A stretch of 40,442 bases of DNA from NCBI RefSeq assembly GCF_900112675.1, contig NZ_FOMQ01000014.1, forward strand, positions 84,783-125,224, given 5' to 3'. The stretch's first letter is position 1, and every line of letters begins with the position of its first letter. Under the pieces are notes generated by a model, which saw nothing but the letters and a program-made list of their open reading frames with translations, did no database searches and was not told the origin of the DNA. This DNA comes from Paracidovorax konjaci (GTDB taxonomy: Bacteria > Pseudomonadota > Gammaproteobacteria > Burkholderiales > Burkholderiaceae_C). A program made the translations under genes and the position numbers. Positions 10,229-18,238 of this stretch are shown here, one piece after another.

Positions 10229-11095
10229 TCAGCCCTGGGATCCCGCAGCCATCCAGGACAGGCATCCCAGGCTCACACGGGAGGTGCTCACCAGCATGGC
10301 TCCCCGTGCGTACAGTTGGCCGGCCCTTCCAGCATCATCCATGCGAACAGCCCAGAGGGCCCCGGAACGATCCGCCCAGACGACACGCGCATCCACGGCC
10401 GCCAGCCGGTCCATGGCCGATGCAGCGGAGATTCCAGGCCTGAACAGCACAACCACCTCCCCGCTCTCACGGCCTGCGGGTTGCAGCGATAACAAAGCAG
10501 CGCCACCCACGACCAAGGCGACAGCCGCTACGCGGCCATACCCCGCGCCGCGATGGCCCTCCGCCCCAGAACCCGGACCGCCCTCCGGAGGATCTCCTCC
10601 TGCGGGCCCATGGCGGCGTTGCCAGCCGATCCACATCGGCAACAACCCAAACAGCACCAGCCACGTGGCATCCCATGCCAAGGGCATTGCCGATGCATCG
10701 CGAATGCGGTGCAACCCCAGCAGCCAATGAGAGAAAACAGCGTCCACCAGATGCCACAGGCCGAAACCCAGTAGAAAAAATCCCCAGAGACAGCGCCCGC
10801 CCCCTGAAAGGGCAAAGAAGCGGCGCGACTTCCAGAGCTTCCAGAGCCCAACCGCTGCGATGGCGTACATCAACGCATGGAATACGCCATCCGCCAGGAT
10901 CTGCATCCGTATGTCCTGCAATGCGGGAGAGCGCAGGCCGCTCAGAAGGTGGTGCCATTGCAGCACCTGGTGAAGCAGGATGCCATCGAAGAATCCACCG
11001 AAACCGAACCCAAGAAATCCTCCGGCCCAGGCCAGTGCCTTTCCCGCGTTGTTGTCGGGCGGCATGGGCCTGCCCAAGGTGGAGGAGTCCGCCAC
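10229..11095 (-). CDS. DUF2243 membrane protein with C-terminal extension
   Basis: A 288-residue protein. The first ~165 residues are a DUF2243 integral membrane domain: the block GFGGFFDGILLHQVLQWHHLLS near residue 32 and the histidines in FGLWHLVDAVFSHWLLGLHRIR suggest buried metal or haem ligands. A Gly/Pro-rich linker and one more hydrophobic stretch (VAAVALVVGGAALLSL) lead to a soluble ~70-residue tail (VVVLFRPGISAASAMDRLAAVDARVVWADRSGALWAV) that is not part of DUF2243. Function unknown. The frame starts with GTG at 11095, three bases after the upstream stop; an ATG at 11065 is an alternative and neither has a strong ribosome site. Confidence 0.82.
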   Translation of the reverse strand: MADSSTLGRPMPPDNNAGKALAWAGGFLGFGFGGFFDGILLHQVLQWHHLLSGLRSPALQDIRMQILADGVFHALMYAIAAVGLWKLWKSRRFFALSGGGRCLWGFFLLGFGLWHLVDAVFSHWLLGLHRIRDASAMPLAWDATWLVLFGLLPMWIGWQRRHGPAGGDPPEGGPGSGAEGHRGAGYGRVAAVALVVGGAALLSLQPAGRESGEVVVLFRPGISAASAMDRLAAVDARVVWADRSGALWAVRMDDAGRAGQLYARGAMLVSTSRVSLGCLSWMAAGSQG

Positions 11096-11098
11096 CGC

Positions 11099-11467
11099 TT
11101 ACCGCTTGCGGTCGTCCGTCTCGCCGATCAGTGCCGCGCCTTGGCGAGACGATGGCTTAGGCCCGGTGGGCTGGTCTCCTCCATATTCAAGCCCGAGGGC
11201 CCGCGCGGAACCCGAGGCATCCACCGACGCCAGGGGCCCCGTCTGGAGATGGTCCGAATGCTGGTCACCCGTCCTGTGGCGCTCCCGATTGCCGTAGCTG
11301 CTTTCGTCACCGCCCGCACCGAACCGCCGCCCGCCATCACCGGTAGCAGGGTTTTCACCGCCGGCCGGCGTGGCCGTGTCCCTTGGGTCGTTGCGCATGC
11401 CGTATTGGTCGAAATGACCGGTATCGCGCTGGCGATCCTGTTCAGTAGAAACCTTGTCCGATTTCAT
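11099..11467 (-). CDS. Hypothetical Gly/Asp-rich protein
   Basis: A 122-residue hydrophilic protein that I do not recognise. It is rich in Gly, Asp, Arg and Thr, with no membrane segment and no signal peptide, and is probably disordered (for example YGMRNDPRDTATPAGGENPATGDGG). GGAGAA stands at a good distance before the ATG. It is placed three bases before the DUF2243 gene and 24 bases after the DUF3606 gene, so the three are probably one transcript. The composition resembles small stress-induced proteins, but this is only an impression. Confidence 0.6.
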   Translation of the reverse strand: MKSDKVSTEQDRQRDTGHFDQYGMRNDPRDTATPAGGENPATGDGGRRFGAGGDESSYGNRERHRTGDQHSDHLQTGPLASVDASGSARALGLEYGGDQPTGPKPSSRQGAALIGETDDRKR

Positions 11468-11491
11468 AAGTTCTCCTGCCTGTTCAGCACA

Positions 11492-11686
11492 TCAATGCGA
11501 CTGCTGGCGCCGCTGCTCAAGGTAGTTGCGCACCGCCTCCGCCGAATTGCCGACCGCCTCGACGGCCCTGCGCAACTCGAATTCGTCGCAGTTCAAAACC
11601 GAGGCCCAGTCCCGCACCTCGTAGTCTTCCGAAAGATTGATGAGGCGCCGATCGGCACCGCCTGCCTTTGTCTTGTCGTCTGCCAT
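11492..11686 (-). CDS. DUF3606 small stress-type protein
   Basis: A 64-residue protein. INLSEDYEVRDWASVLNCDEFELRRAVEAVGNSAEAVRNYL matches the DUF3606 family, in which a short helical domain follows the 'xINxxexYEVxxWxxxxg' pattern. The ATG at 11686 is preceded by AGGAGG at proper spacing; the longer frame up to 11761 lacks this. DUF3606 proteins are common in soil and plant-associated bacteria and have no known function. Probable first gene of the DUF3606-hypothetical-DUF2243 set. Confidence 0.8.
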   Translation of the reverse strand: MADDKTKAGGADRRLINLSEDYEVRDWASVLNCDEFELRRAVEAVGNSAEAVRNYLEQRRQQSH

Positions 11687-11813
11687 ACCGCCAGCCTCCT
11701 GCGCCGATTGAAAACGATGACCCATGCTAGGAAATCGCGGTCGGCAGGCGGCGTAGGACAAGTGCTGCCGCTGCGGTGCGATGTGTCAACGCATCTTTAC
11801 GGGCAATGGCGCC

Positions 11814-12428
11814 TCAGAAGGCCTGGGCTTTCATTGCAATGGCCGACGTTCCCGGACGGGTATCGCATTTGAATACCTGAGCCAACTGCTGCATCGCGTT
11901 GCGTTTGCGCGAAGGGCTTTCCGCAGCGGTGCAATCCGAAGGCACCCATACGTCGTAGCCGAGCATCCTGGCGTCGGTGGCGCTCAGCATCACGCACATG
12001 TCGGCAGCCAGCCCGGCGACGATGATGCGCCGCGTGCCCATCTGCCGAAGCAGGTGCAGCAGCGGCGTGGACTGGAAGGCCGAATGACATGGCTTCAGCA
12101 AGGTCAGATCGCTTTGCTGGGGCGCCATCAGCCGGGCGAGTTCTCCACGCCGTCCTGGCAATTGCGCACATGCGCTCAGGATGTCGCTGAATTCGCTATG
12201 CCAGGTACCGTAGTTGTCATTGGCATATACCGTAGGCACGCGATGGAGCCGCAACTTTTCCCGCAACCGCAAAGTCGCACGTGCGGCGCGCAAGGCACCG
12301 GGCAACAAATCCTCGGCCGTCGGGAAATTCAAGGGATTGATGACGTCCACGAGGAGAAGTACGTCCCGACTCCGCGGAAGCCGGGTGCGTTGGAGGGTAG
12401 CGGCGGAAGACACAGAGCTGCAGGCCAT
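11814..12428 (-). CDS. Isochorismatase-family cysteine hydrolase
   Basis: A 204-residue hydrolase of the isochorismatase-like superfamily. The catalytic triad is visible: Asp28 (LLLVDVINPL), Lys112 (LLKPCHSAF) and Cys145 (GLAADMCVMLSATDA). The residues before Cys145 are Ala-Asp-Met where many family members have Thr-Asp-x. The family splits amides or vinyl ethers (nicotinamide, carbamoyl compounds, isochorismate); the substrate cannot be told from sequence. The start is uncertain: the ATG at 12428 gives a typical length, while the open frame continues 43 codons upstream. It diverges from the LOV kinase gene. Confidence 0.85.
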   Translation of the reverse strand: MACSSVSSAATLQRTRLPRSRDVLLLVDVINPLNFPTAEDLLPGALRAARATLRLREKLRLHRVPTVYANDNYGTWHSEFSDILSACAQLPGRRGELARLMAPQQSDLTLLKPCHSAFQSTPLLHLLRQMGTRRIIVAGLAADMCVMLSATDARMLGYDVWVPSDCTAAESPSRKRNAMQQLAQVFKCDTRPGTSAIAMKAQAF

Positions 12429-12684
12429 TGCTTGGGGCTTCCGAGCATTTCTTCCGGTCGGCCCCCACCTCGTAGGAAAGCGCCGAGAGCCACCGGCCAC
12501 CTGTTTCCAGCACACCTCGAAGCGCCGGGGTAGCCGACGCGTCACTTCGTTCGCCATTCCCCTGTTCAGGCCTGGCCCCTGCCGAAGGAGAACGCGCCAT
12601 AGGCCGGTACGCGCTCGGCAGTACGGCGCCTGCGCCTACAGCGCGACCGTGGCAGGAGGAAAAGATATCCCGGCCTTTTCTCCT

Positions 12685-12696
12685 TATAGTCGGCCG
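12685..12696 (+). promoter_or_regulatory. Possible -10 element giving a leaderless LOV-kinase mRNA
   Basis: TATAGT ends six bases before the ATG of the LOV kinase gene, so a transcript from it would start at or next to the ATG. No good -35 is visible at 16-18 bases. A strong AGGAGGA lies at 12654-12660, but no ATG, GTG or TTG follows it at useful spacing. Tentative. Confidence 0.25.
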
Positions 12697-14331
12697 ATGA
12701 GCAGCGAAAAGCCCCCCGTCACCGCCCCGAAACGCACCTATGTCGCAGAGGGTGCTCCGCATGAGGTCGCCGATCACAAGGACGACATCTTTTTCGCTGC
12801 CATCGAGACGACCCGCATGCCGATGCTGGTCACGGATCCCCGCCAGCCGGACAACCCGATCGTGTTCTGCAACCGGGCTTTCATCACGATGACGGGTTAC
12901 CAGCCGCAGGAAATCCTGGGGCATAACTGCCGTTTTCTCCAAGGCCCCGCCACCGATCGCAACACCGTTGCCGCGTTGCGCGAAGCGATCGATCAGCGCA
13001 AGGAGATTTCCCTCGAACTGCTCAATTACCGCAAGGACGGCTCATCGTTCTGGAATGCTCTGTTCATCTCCCCCGTGTACAACGCGCGCGGTGAACTGGT
13101 GTATTTTTTCGCCTCCCAACTGGACGTGAGCCGCCGTCGCGACGCCGAGGAGGCGTTGTCCCAGGCGCAGAAAATGGAGGCTCTAGGCCAGCTCACGGGC
13201 GGTATCTCGCACGACTTCAACAACCTGCTGCAGGTGATGTCGGGCCACCTGGACGTGATGCGGGTGAAGAATCGCAGCCAGCGCCTCAGCCAGCAGGATA
13301 TCGATCGCTCCATCGACAGCATCCGAAATGCGGTCAGCAAGGCATCGACGCTGACGCAGCAGTTGCTGGCCTTCTCGCGGAAACAGAAGCTGCAGGGACG
13401 GGTGGTCAGCCTCAACGCGCTGGCGACCGGCATGGCCTCGCTCGCAGAACGCACCCTGGGCGAGGCGATCCAGATCGATTACGTGCTCGGCGACGACGTT
13501 CCCAACTGCGAGCTCGACACCACGCAACTGGAGGTGGCGGTCCTCAACCTGCTGTTGAATTCCCGCGACGCCATGCCTGACGGGGGCCGCATCCGGGTCG
13601 AGACCCGGGGCATCGACTTGCATGCGCAGGACGGCGACGCGTTCTCCGGCCTGCCGCCCGGCCCCTATGCAACCATCTCGGTCACCGACACCGGAGCCGG
13701 CATCCCCGCCGACATGGTGTCGCGTGTGATGGACCCCTTCTTCACCACCAAGGAAGAGGGCAAAGGCACCGGGCTCGGCCTCTCGATGGTGTATGGATTC
13801 GCGAAGCAATCCGGCGGTGCGGTCACGATCTACTCCGAAGTGGGTGTGGGCACGACGGTGCGCATGTACTTCCCGGCAGTGCATGGCCGTGCGAACCCCG
13901 AATTGATGGAGTCGCTGGCGCCGAATGTGCGCGGCGGAACCGAAACCGTCCTGGTGGTGGATGACCGGGTAGAAGTGGCCGATCTCGCGAAAGCCATGCT
14001 GGACGGGCTGGGCTACACGGTCCATGTCGCCCACAGTGCGCATGCGGCGCTCAAATTGGTGCGTTCCCTGGACACCAGCGCCCTGCCGCATCTGCTGTTC
14101 ACCGACGTCGTGATGCCGGGTGGTCTCAATGGCTATGAACTGGCCCGCGAGATGCGCAAGACGGTGGCGGGCATCCACGTGCTGCTCACCACGGGCTTCG
14201 ATCGCGATATGGGCAGCCTCGCCAATGTCGCGCCGACCGAATTCGAGATTCTGAAGAAGCCCTACCGCTTTGCCGATCTGGCAAGGCGTGTGCGCATGGT
14301 GCTGGACGGAGCCACGGGCACCAGGACCTGA
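12697..14331 (+). CDS. LOV-domain hybrid histidine kinase (blue-light receptor)
   Basis: A 544-residue soluble sensor kinase. Residues ~30-145 are a LOV-type PAS domain: GHNCRFLQG holds the flavin-adduct Cys78 and the flavin-contact Arg79 and Gln82, and Asn110 (LLNYRKDG), Asn120 (FWNALFI) and Gln141 (FFASQLDVS) complete the FMN pocket, so it should be photoactive. A short helix (RRRDAEEALSQAQKMEALGQL) links to HisKA with phospho-acceptor His172 (GGISHDFNNLL). The ATPase domain has Asn288 and the DTGAGIP, PFFTTKEEG and GTGLGLS boxes. A C-terminal receiver domain has Asp470 (LLFTDVVMP), Thr499 and Lys521 (LKKPY). This is the LOV-HK-REC layout known in plant-associated Pseudomonas and Xanthomonas. 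No separate response regulator is nearby. It heads the rightward run that converges on chrR-rpoE. Confidence 0.95.
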   Translation: MSSEKPPVTAPKRTYVAEGAPHEVADHKDDIFFAAIETTRMPMLVTDPRQPDNPIVFCNRAFITMTGYQPQEILGHNCRFLQGPATDRNTVAALREAIDQRKEISLELLNYRKDGSSFWNALFISPVYNARGELVYFFASQLDVSRRRDAEEALSQAQKMEALGQLTGGISHDFNNLLQVMSGHLDVMRVKNRSQRLSQQDIDRSIDSIRNAVSKASTLTQQLLAFSRKQKLQGRVVSLNALATGMASLAERTLGEAIQIDYVLGDDVPNCELDTTQLEVAVLNLLLNSRDAMPDGGRIRVETRGIDLHAQDGDAFSGLPPGPYATISVTDTGAGIPADMVSRVMDPFFTTKEEGKGTGLGLSMVYGFAKQSGGAVTIYSEVGVGTTVRMYFPAVHGRANPELMESLAPNVRGGTETVLVVDDRVEVADLAKAMLDGLGYTVHVAHSAHAALKLVRSLDTSALPHLLFTDVVMPGGLNGYELAREMRKTVAGIHVLLTTGFDRDMGSLANVAPTEFEILKKPYRFADLARRVRMVLDGATGTRT

Positions 14332-14457
14332 GCGGCTGCGGGCAGCCGGCAGTTCGGTGAATCCTGCCGCCATCATCCTGCAATCCAAATGCGGGGCCGC
14401 CGCGTACAGGTGCACGAAGACATGCCCTCCGGCGTGTCGCTACCGGGAGCCTCTCGC

Positions 14458-15525
14458 ATGCTGCAGAACAACGCCACCGCCATTCGATGGGTCGAAAAAG
14501 GCCTGCTCCCCGACCCTTTCGTCCGGCACGGCATCCGCCGGCTGCTGAAAGACCGCCTGACCGAACTGCGCAGTGGCGACAGTGCGGCGGCAGCCGAACA
14601 GACGCAGGTATTTCTGGAGCGCATCCGCTCTGCGCCTCTGGCACTGGTGCCCGACAAGGCCAACGAGCAGCACTATGAAGTCCCGGCCGAATTCTTCGGC
14701 AAGGTGCTCGGGCCGCACCGCAAGTACAGCAGTGGCCTGTGGTCGGCGGAAACGCAGACACTGGCCCAGGCCGAAGAGGCCGCCCTGGAAGAAACCTGCG
14801 CGCACGCGGGCCTGCGGGACGGCCAGCACATCCTGGAGTTGGGGTGCGGCTGGGGCTCGCTGACGCTGTGGATGGCCGATCGCTACCCCTTGAGCCGCAT
14901 CACCGCACTGTCCAACTCGCACTCGCAGCGCGAATACATCGAGGCCCAGGCGATGCAGCGGGGCCTGCGCAATGTGCAGGTGCTGACCTGCGACTTCAAC
15001 GTGTTCGACACCGCACAACGCTTCGACCGCATCGTGTCCGTGGAAATGTTCGAGCATCTGCGCAACTGGCCGCGGGCCTTTGCCCAGGTGGCACGCTGGC
15101 TGGAGGACGACGGCCGCTTCTTCATGCATGTGTTCGCGCACCGCGAAGCGCCCTACCCTTTCGTCGCGCGGGATGCGAGCGACTGGATGAGCCAGCACTT
15201 CTTCTCGGGCGGCATGATGCCCAGCGACGATCTGGCCCTGCACTGCCAGGACGATCTTCGCCTGATGCGGCGCTGGCGCTGGGAGGGAACCCACTATGCG
15301 CGCACCGCACGGGCCTGGCTCGACAACATGGATAAGCATGGGACGGCGCTGCAGCCGCTGTTCGCACGTGTATATGGTTCGTCAGCCGGCACGTGGTGGA
15401 CGCGCTGGCGCCTTTTCTTCCTGGCGGTCGAGGAACTCTTCGCCTATGGTGCTGGGCAGCAGTGGTGGGTCAGCCACTACCTTTTCGAGAAGCGCAGCGC
15501 TGCCTCCCGCAGCCCCGCCGCGTGA
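14458..15525 (+). CDS. CFA-synthase-family SAM methyltransferase (first copy)
   Basis: A 355-residue class I SAM-dependent methyltransferase related to cyclopropane-fatty-acid synthase and plant coclaurine N-methyltransferase. Motif I is ILELGCGWGSLTL (about residues 125-137), followed by ALSNSHSQREYIEAQA and VSVEMFEHLRNW. Compared with E. coli Cfa, the ligand Glu (Glu199) and His (His224 in FFMHVFAH) positions look kept, while the Cys position reads Ser (YSSGLW). Probable substrates are unsaturated acyl chains of phospholipids at the inner membrane. The ATG at 14458 has GGGAG eight bases upstream; ATGs at 14422 and 14389 are alternatives. Nine bases separate it from the DUF1295 gene. Confidence 0.88.
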   Translation: MLQNNATAIRWVEKGLLPDPFVRHGIRRLLKDRLTELRSGDSAAAAEQTQVFLERIRSAPLALVPDKANEQHYEVPAEFFGKVLGPHRKYSSGLWSAETQTLAQAEEAALEETCAHAGLRDGQHILELGCGWGSLTLWMADRYPLSRITALSNSHSQREYIEAQAMQRGLRNVQVLTCDFNVFDTAQRFDRIVSVEMFEHLRNWPRAFAQVARWLEDDGRFFMHVFAHREAPYPFVARDASDWMSQHFFSGGMMPSDDLALHCQDDLRLMRRWRWEGTHYARTARAWLDNMDKHGTALQPLFARVYGSSAGTWWTRWRLFFLAVEELFAYGAGQQWWVSHYLFEKRSAASRSPAA

Positions 15526-15534
15526 GGAGCCGAG

Positions 15535-16356
15535 ATGCTTTCCTTATCCATCACCGCTGCCTGGCAGGTCGCCCTCGGAGGACTCGCGTGGGCCCTGGTC
15601 ATCGCGGTGGCCACCTGGGCGGTGAGCTGTGTGCGCCGCGATGCGAGCCTGGTGGACCGCCTCTGGGCCATCATGGTGTCCGGCGCAGGCGTGGTCTACG
15701 CGGCCCTGCTTCCAGGTTCTATGGAGCGGGGGCCCGCCCTCGTGCTCCTCGGCCTTGCCCTCGCCTGGGCCGCCAGGCTCAGCACCTTCATCACGCTGCG
15801 CAACTGGGGCCACGGTGAAGACCATCGGTACCGGATGATCCGCGAGCGCAACGAACCCCACTTCGAGCGAAAAAGCCTGTACCTGATCTTTGGACTGCAA
15901 GCCGTGCTGGCATGGGTGGTGTCCGCCCCGCTCTTCGCCGCCTTCGCATCGCCGGACCCGCGCGGCTGGATGGCCGCGTTGCCGGGCCTGGTGCTCGCAG
16001 CGGTCGGACTGGTCTTCGAAGCGGTGGCCGATGCACAGATGTCGCGTTTCAAGAGCCAGCCCGATCACCGGGGCCAGGTGATGGACCAGGGGCTGTGGCG
16101 GTACACCCGGCATCCGAATTATTTCGGCGAAGCTTGCGTGTGGTGGGGACTGTGGCTCGGGGCGATGGGCACGGTGGGCAGTGCGGCCACCTGGAGCGTG
16201 GTATCGCCACTGCTGATGACGTTCCTGCTGCTGCGGGTGTCGGGAGTGGCCCTGCTCGAAAAATCGATGCCCGAGCGCCGGCCGGCCTACCGGGAATACC
16301 AGCAGCGCACCAGCGCATTCATCCCCTGGCCACCACGCACGGAGAAGCAGCCATGA
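15535..16356 (+). CDS. DUF1295 membrane protein (steroid 5-alpha-reductase-like)
   Basis: A 273-residue polytopic membrane protein with about six to seven hydrophobic segments. The C-terminal block GLWRYTRHPNYFGEACVWWGLWL is the hallmark of DUF1295 and the related steroid 5-alpha-reductase and isoprenylcysteine methyltransferase families (NADPH or SAM binding at the membrane face); YREYQQRTSAFIPW closes the domain. Most likely a reductase acting on lipids or isoprenoids, but the substrate is unknown. It lies between the first CFA-type methyltransferase and the exported DUF6134-like protein, whose start overlaps its stop by four bases; a lipid-modifying role fits this context. Confidence 0.9.
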   Translation: MLSLSITAAWQVALGGLAWALVIAVATWAVSCVRRDASLVDRLWAIMVSGAGVVYAALLPGSMERGPALVLLGLALAWAARLSTFITLRNWGHGEDHRYRMIRERNEPHFERKSLYLIFGLQAVLAWVVSAPLFAAFASPDPRGWMAALPGLVLAAVGLVFEAVADAQMSRFKSQPDHRGQVMDQGLWRYTRHPNYFGEACVWWGLWLGAMGTVGSAATWSVVSPLLMTFLLLRVSGVALLEKSMPERRPAYREYQQRTSAFIPWPPRTEKQP

Positions 16357-17006
16357 TGCCCAGGCCCACCCTCCCGCGTGGGCGCCTGCGCAAGACGGCG
16401 CTGGTTGGACTGGCGGTGGCTGCAGCTACCGCCGCCTTTCTGCCGACCGCGGGCCATGCGCAAGAGGCGGCAGAGCGGCAATGGAATTTCTCGGTCCTTC
16501 TCGACGGTGCGCTTATCGGGGAACACCGGTTCAGGCTCACGGCACTGGAGCCCGGCAGCCGCAGCCTCGAAAGCACCGCCCGTTTCACCGTGCGTGTCCT
16601 GGGGGTGCCGCTGTACCGCTACCGGCACGAAGCACGCGAGCTGTGGAGAGGAGACTGCCTTGCCCGCATCGCATCCGATACCGACGACGACGGTACCCGC
16701 AATACGGTGCGCCAGGACTTCGCTCCCGACGCGGGTTGCCTGCGGAGTTTCGCCTACTGGAATCCTGCGATCCTCGCGTCGCAACCGCTGCTCGACCCTC
16801 AGACCGGCAAGACGGAAGCCGTCCAGGTCTCGCGCGAGGAAGACGGTGTCATCACCGTCCGCGGACAGCCGCGGCCGGCCACGCGCTGGCGTCTCATGGG
16901 CCCGAAATATCCGATCGACGTCTGGTATGCCACCGGCTCAGGAGAATGGGTGGGACTGGATTCCACGGTGCGCGGTGGACGCAAGCTCAGCTACCGGCTG
17001 CCCTGA
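16353..17006 (+). CDS. Exported DUF6134-like protein
   Basis: A 217-residue protein with a basic N-terminus and a signal peptide ending near AGHAQEA. The mature part is a beta-rich domain: WNFSVLLDGALIGEHRFRLTALEPG, STARFTVRVLGVPLYRYRHEARELWRGDCLARIASDTDDDG. This pattern resembles the DUF6134 family, a lipocalin- or LolA-like envelope fold, judged from memory. It often sits beside DUF1295 and CFA-type genes in RpoE-ChrR neighbourhoods, so a periplasmic lipid-handling role is an inference. Start coupled to the DUF1295 gene by the ATGA overlap. Confidence 0.72.
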   Translation: MMPRPTLPRGRLRKTALVGLAVAAATAAFLPTAGHAQEAAERQWNFSVLLDGALIGEHRFRLTALEPGSRSLESTARFTVRVLGVPLYRYRHEARELWRGDCLARIASDTDDDGTRNTVRQDFAPDAGCLRSFAYWNPAILASQPLLDPQTGKTEAVQVSREEDGVITVRGQPRPATRWRLMGPKYPIDVWYATGSGEWVGLDSTVRGGRKLSYRLP

Positions 17007-17096
17007 AATGGCATTTCTTTACTTGCTCACCCTACCGCCATCGTCCACCGGCCGATGCCTCCCGGGCCACTTCTCCACTCCTTCGAAAGCTGCTCC

Positions 17097-17516
17097 ATGA
17101 CCCGCACCTACGCCATCGCCTACGTCGCCACAGCTATCGCTTTTCTCGCCCTCGACGCCGTCTGGCTGGGGACCATGGCCGGGCGCCTTTACCGCCCTGG
17201 CATCGGCCATCTGATGCAGGATGGCTTCTCGTTCGCGCCCGCACTGGTGTTCTACCTGCTGTACGTCGGAGGCATGGTTTTCTTCGCAGTCGCCCCCGGC
17301 ATCGACAAGCAGAACTGGCTGCACGCGTTGGGGTTCGGCGCAGCGTTGGGCCTGGTGGCTTACGCCACGTTCGGGCTCACCAACCAGGCCGTACTGCGCG
17401 ACTGGCCCTGGCACGTGACAGCCCTCGACATGGCCTGGGGCACGTTCGCCACGGGCACGGCCTCGGCCATCGCAACGGCCGTGGTCATCCGCTGGTTCCC
17501 AAACTCCGCAGCCTGA
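17097..17516 (+). CDS. DUF2177 membrane protein
   Basis: A 139-residue inner-membrane protein with four predicted helices. IAFLALDAVWLGTMAGRLYRPGIGHLM near residue 14 and ALGFGAALGLVAYATFGLTNQAVLRDWPWHVTALDMAWG are the DUF2177 signature blocks. Function unknown; members occur in photooxidative-stress (ECF/ChrR) neighbourhoods. The ATG at 17097 puts the first helix at the N-terminus; the 14 extra codons upstream are not needed. Ninety bases separate it from the DUF6134-like gene. It converges on chrR across a GC-rich hairpin. Confidence 0.85.
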   Translation: MTRTYAIAYVATAIAFLALDAVWLGTMAGRLYRPGIGHLMQDGFSFAPALVFYLLYVGGMVFFAVAPGIDKQNWLHALGFGAALGLVAYATFGLTNQAVLRDWPWHVTALDMAWGTFATGTASAIATAVVIRWFPNSAA

Positions 17517-17534
17517 CCCGGGACTCCGCGCGGG

Positions 17535-17557
17535 GCCCGCGCAAGGCCTGCGCGGGC
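17535..17557. terminator. GC-rich hairpin between convergent DUF2177 and chrR genes
   Basis: A perfect eight-base-pair inverted repeat (GCCCGCGC / GCGCGGGC) encloses a seven-base loop in the 50-base gap between two convergent genes. There is no T-tract, so termination is an inference from position and stem strength. Confidence 0.45.
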
Positions 17558-17566
17558 GCGGGCCAG

Positions 17567-18238
17567 CTACATGCCCACCAGCGCGCCCACCCAACGGGCC
17601 AGACGCCCATCGAACAGCAGCCGCCCATCGACAGCCGCAAGGCAGATGCAGTCGCTCTGTCCCTGCACCACCGGCTGGTGGTGCACGCCACCATCGGCAC
17701 CGTCGAAGTCTCCGGGCCCGAACAGATCGTGCCCGTCATGGAAGGCGCCATGCAGCACCTGGGTCCACTCCAGTCCATGGTGGGTATGTGCCGGCAAGCT
17801 GCGCCCCGGCGCAATGCGCAGGAGGAACACATTCGCCGCAGCGTCGCGCTGCGGCGCCATGCGGCTCCACGACATCCCCGGACCGATCCACTTCCAGGGC
17901 GTGAATCGGCGGCCCTGCAGCGCCTTCGGCCAGGGCGCTCCTGCGGGCCACGCAGGGCGGGCCGATGGTGATGCCGCAACGGGCAGGGCGTTCGATTGTT
18001 GGGAAGCCGGCAGCGCATCGACGGCCTCCAACGTGCGCGCCAGGGCGTCCGCCCGCAGCGTCTCTGCCGGCAACGACTCCATCAGCACGCCGCCTGCGGC
18101 CTCCAGCGCGCGCAGGCGTTCGCGGCACTGCGGGCACATTTCCGCATGCACCGAGGCCAGCAGTGCAGGCCCCGCCGACAGCCGGCCGGCTGCCAGCTCC
18201 AGCAAGACTTCATCTCCGGGGTGGTGGCGTATCGTCAT
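17567..18238 (-). CDS. chrR: ChrR-family anti-sigma factor with cupin domain
   Basis: A 223-residue zinc protein that should hold the partner ECF sigma factor inactive until singlet oxygen or organic hydroperoxides act on it. The N-terminal anti-sigma domain has His6, His31, Cys35 and Cys38 (HAEMCPQC), the same positions as the zinc ligands reported for Rhodobacter sphaeroides ChrR. The C-terminal cupin domain carries the second metal site: HTHHGLEWTQVLHG (His151, His153 or 154, Glu157) and a later His pair (VHHQPV, about 186-187). Its start overlaps the sigma-factor stop by four bases, the usual sigma/anti-sigma coupling. Confidence 0.93.
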   Translation of the reverse strand: MTIRHHPGDEVLLELAAGRLSAGPALLASVHAEMCPQCRERLRALEAAGGVLMESLPAETLRADALARTLEAVDALPASQQSNALPVAASPSARPAWPAGAPWPKALQGRRFTPWKWIGPGMSWSRMAPQRDAAANVFLLRIAPGRSLPAHTHHGLEWTQVLHGAFHDGHDLFGPGDFDGADGGVHHQPVVQGQSDCICLAAVDGRLLFDGRLARWVGALVGM

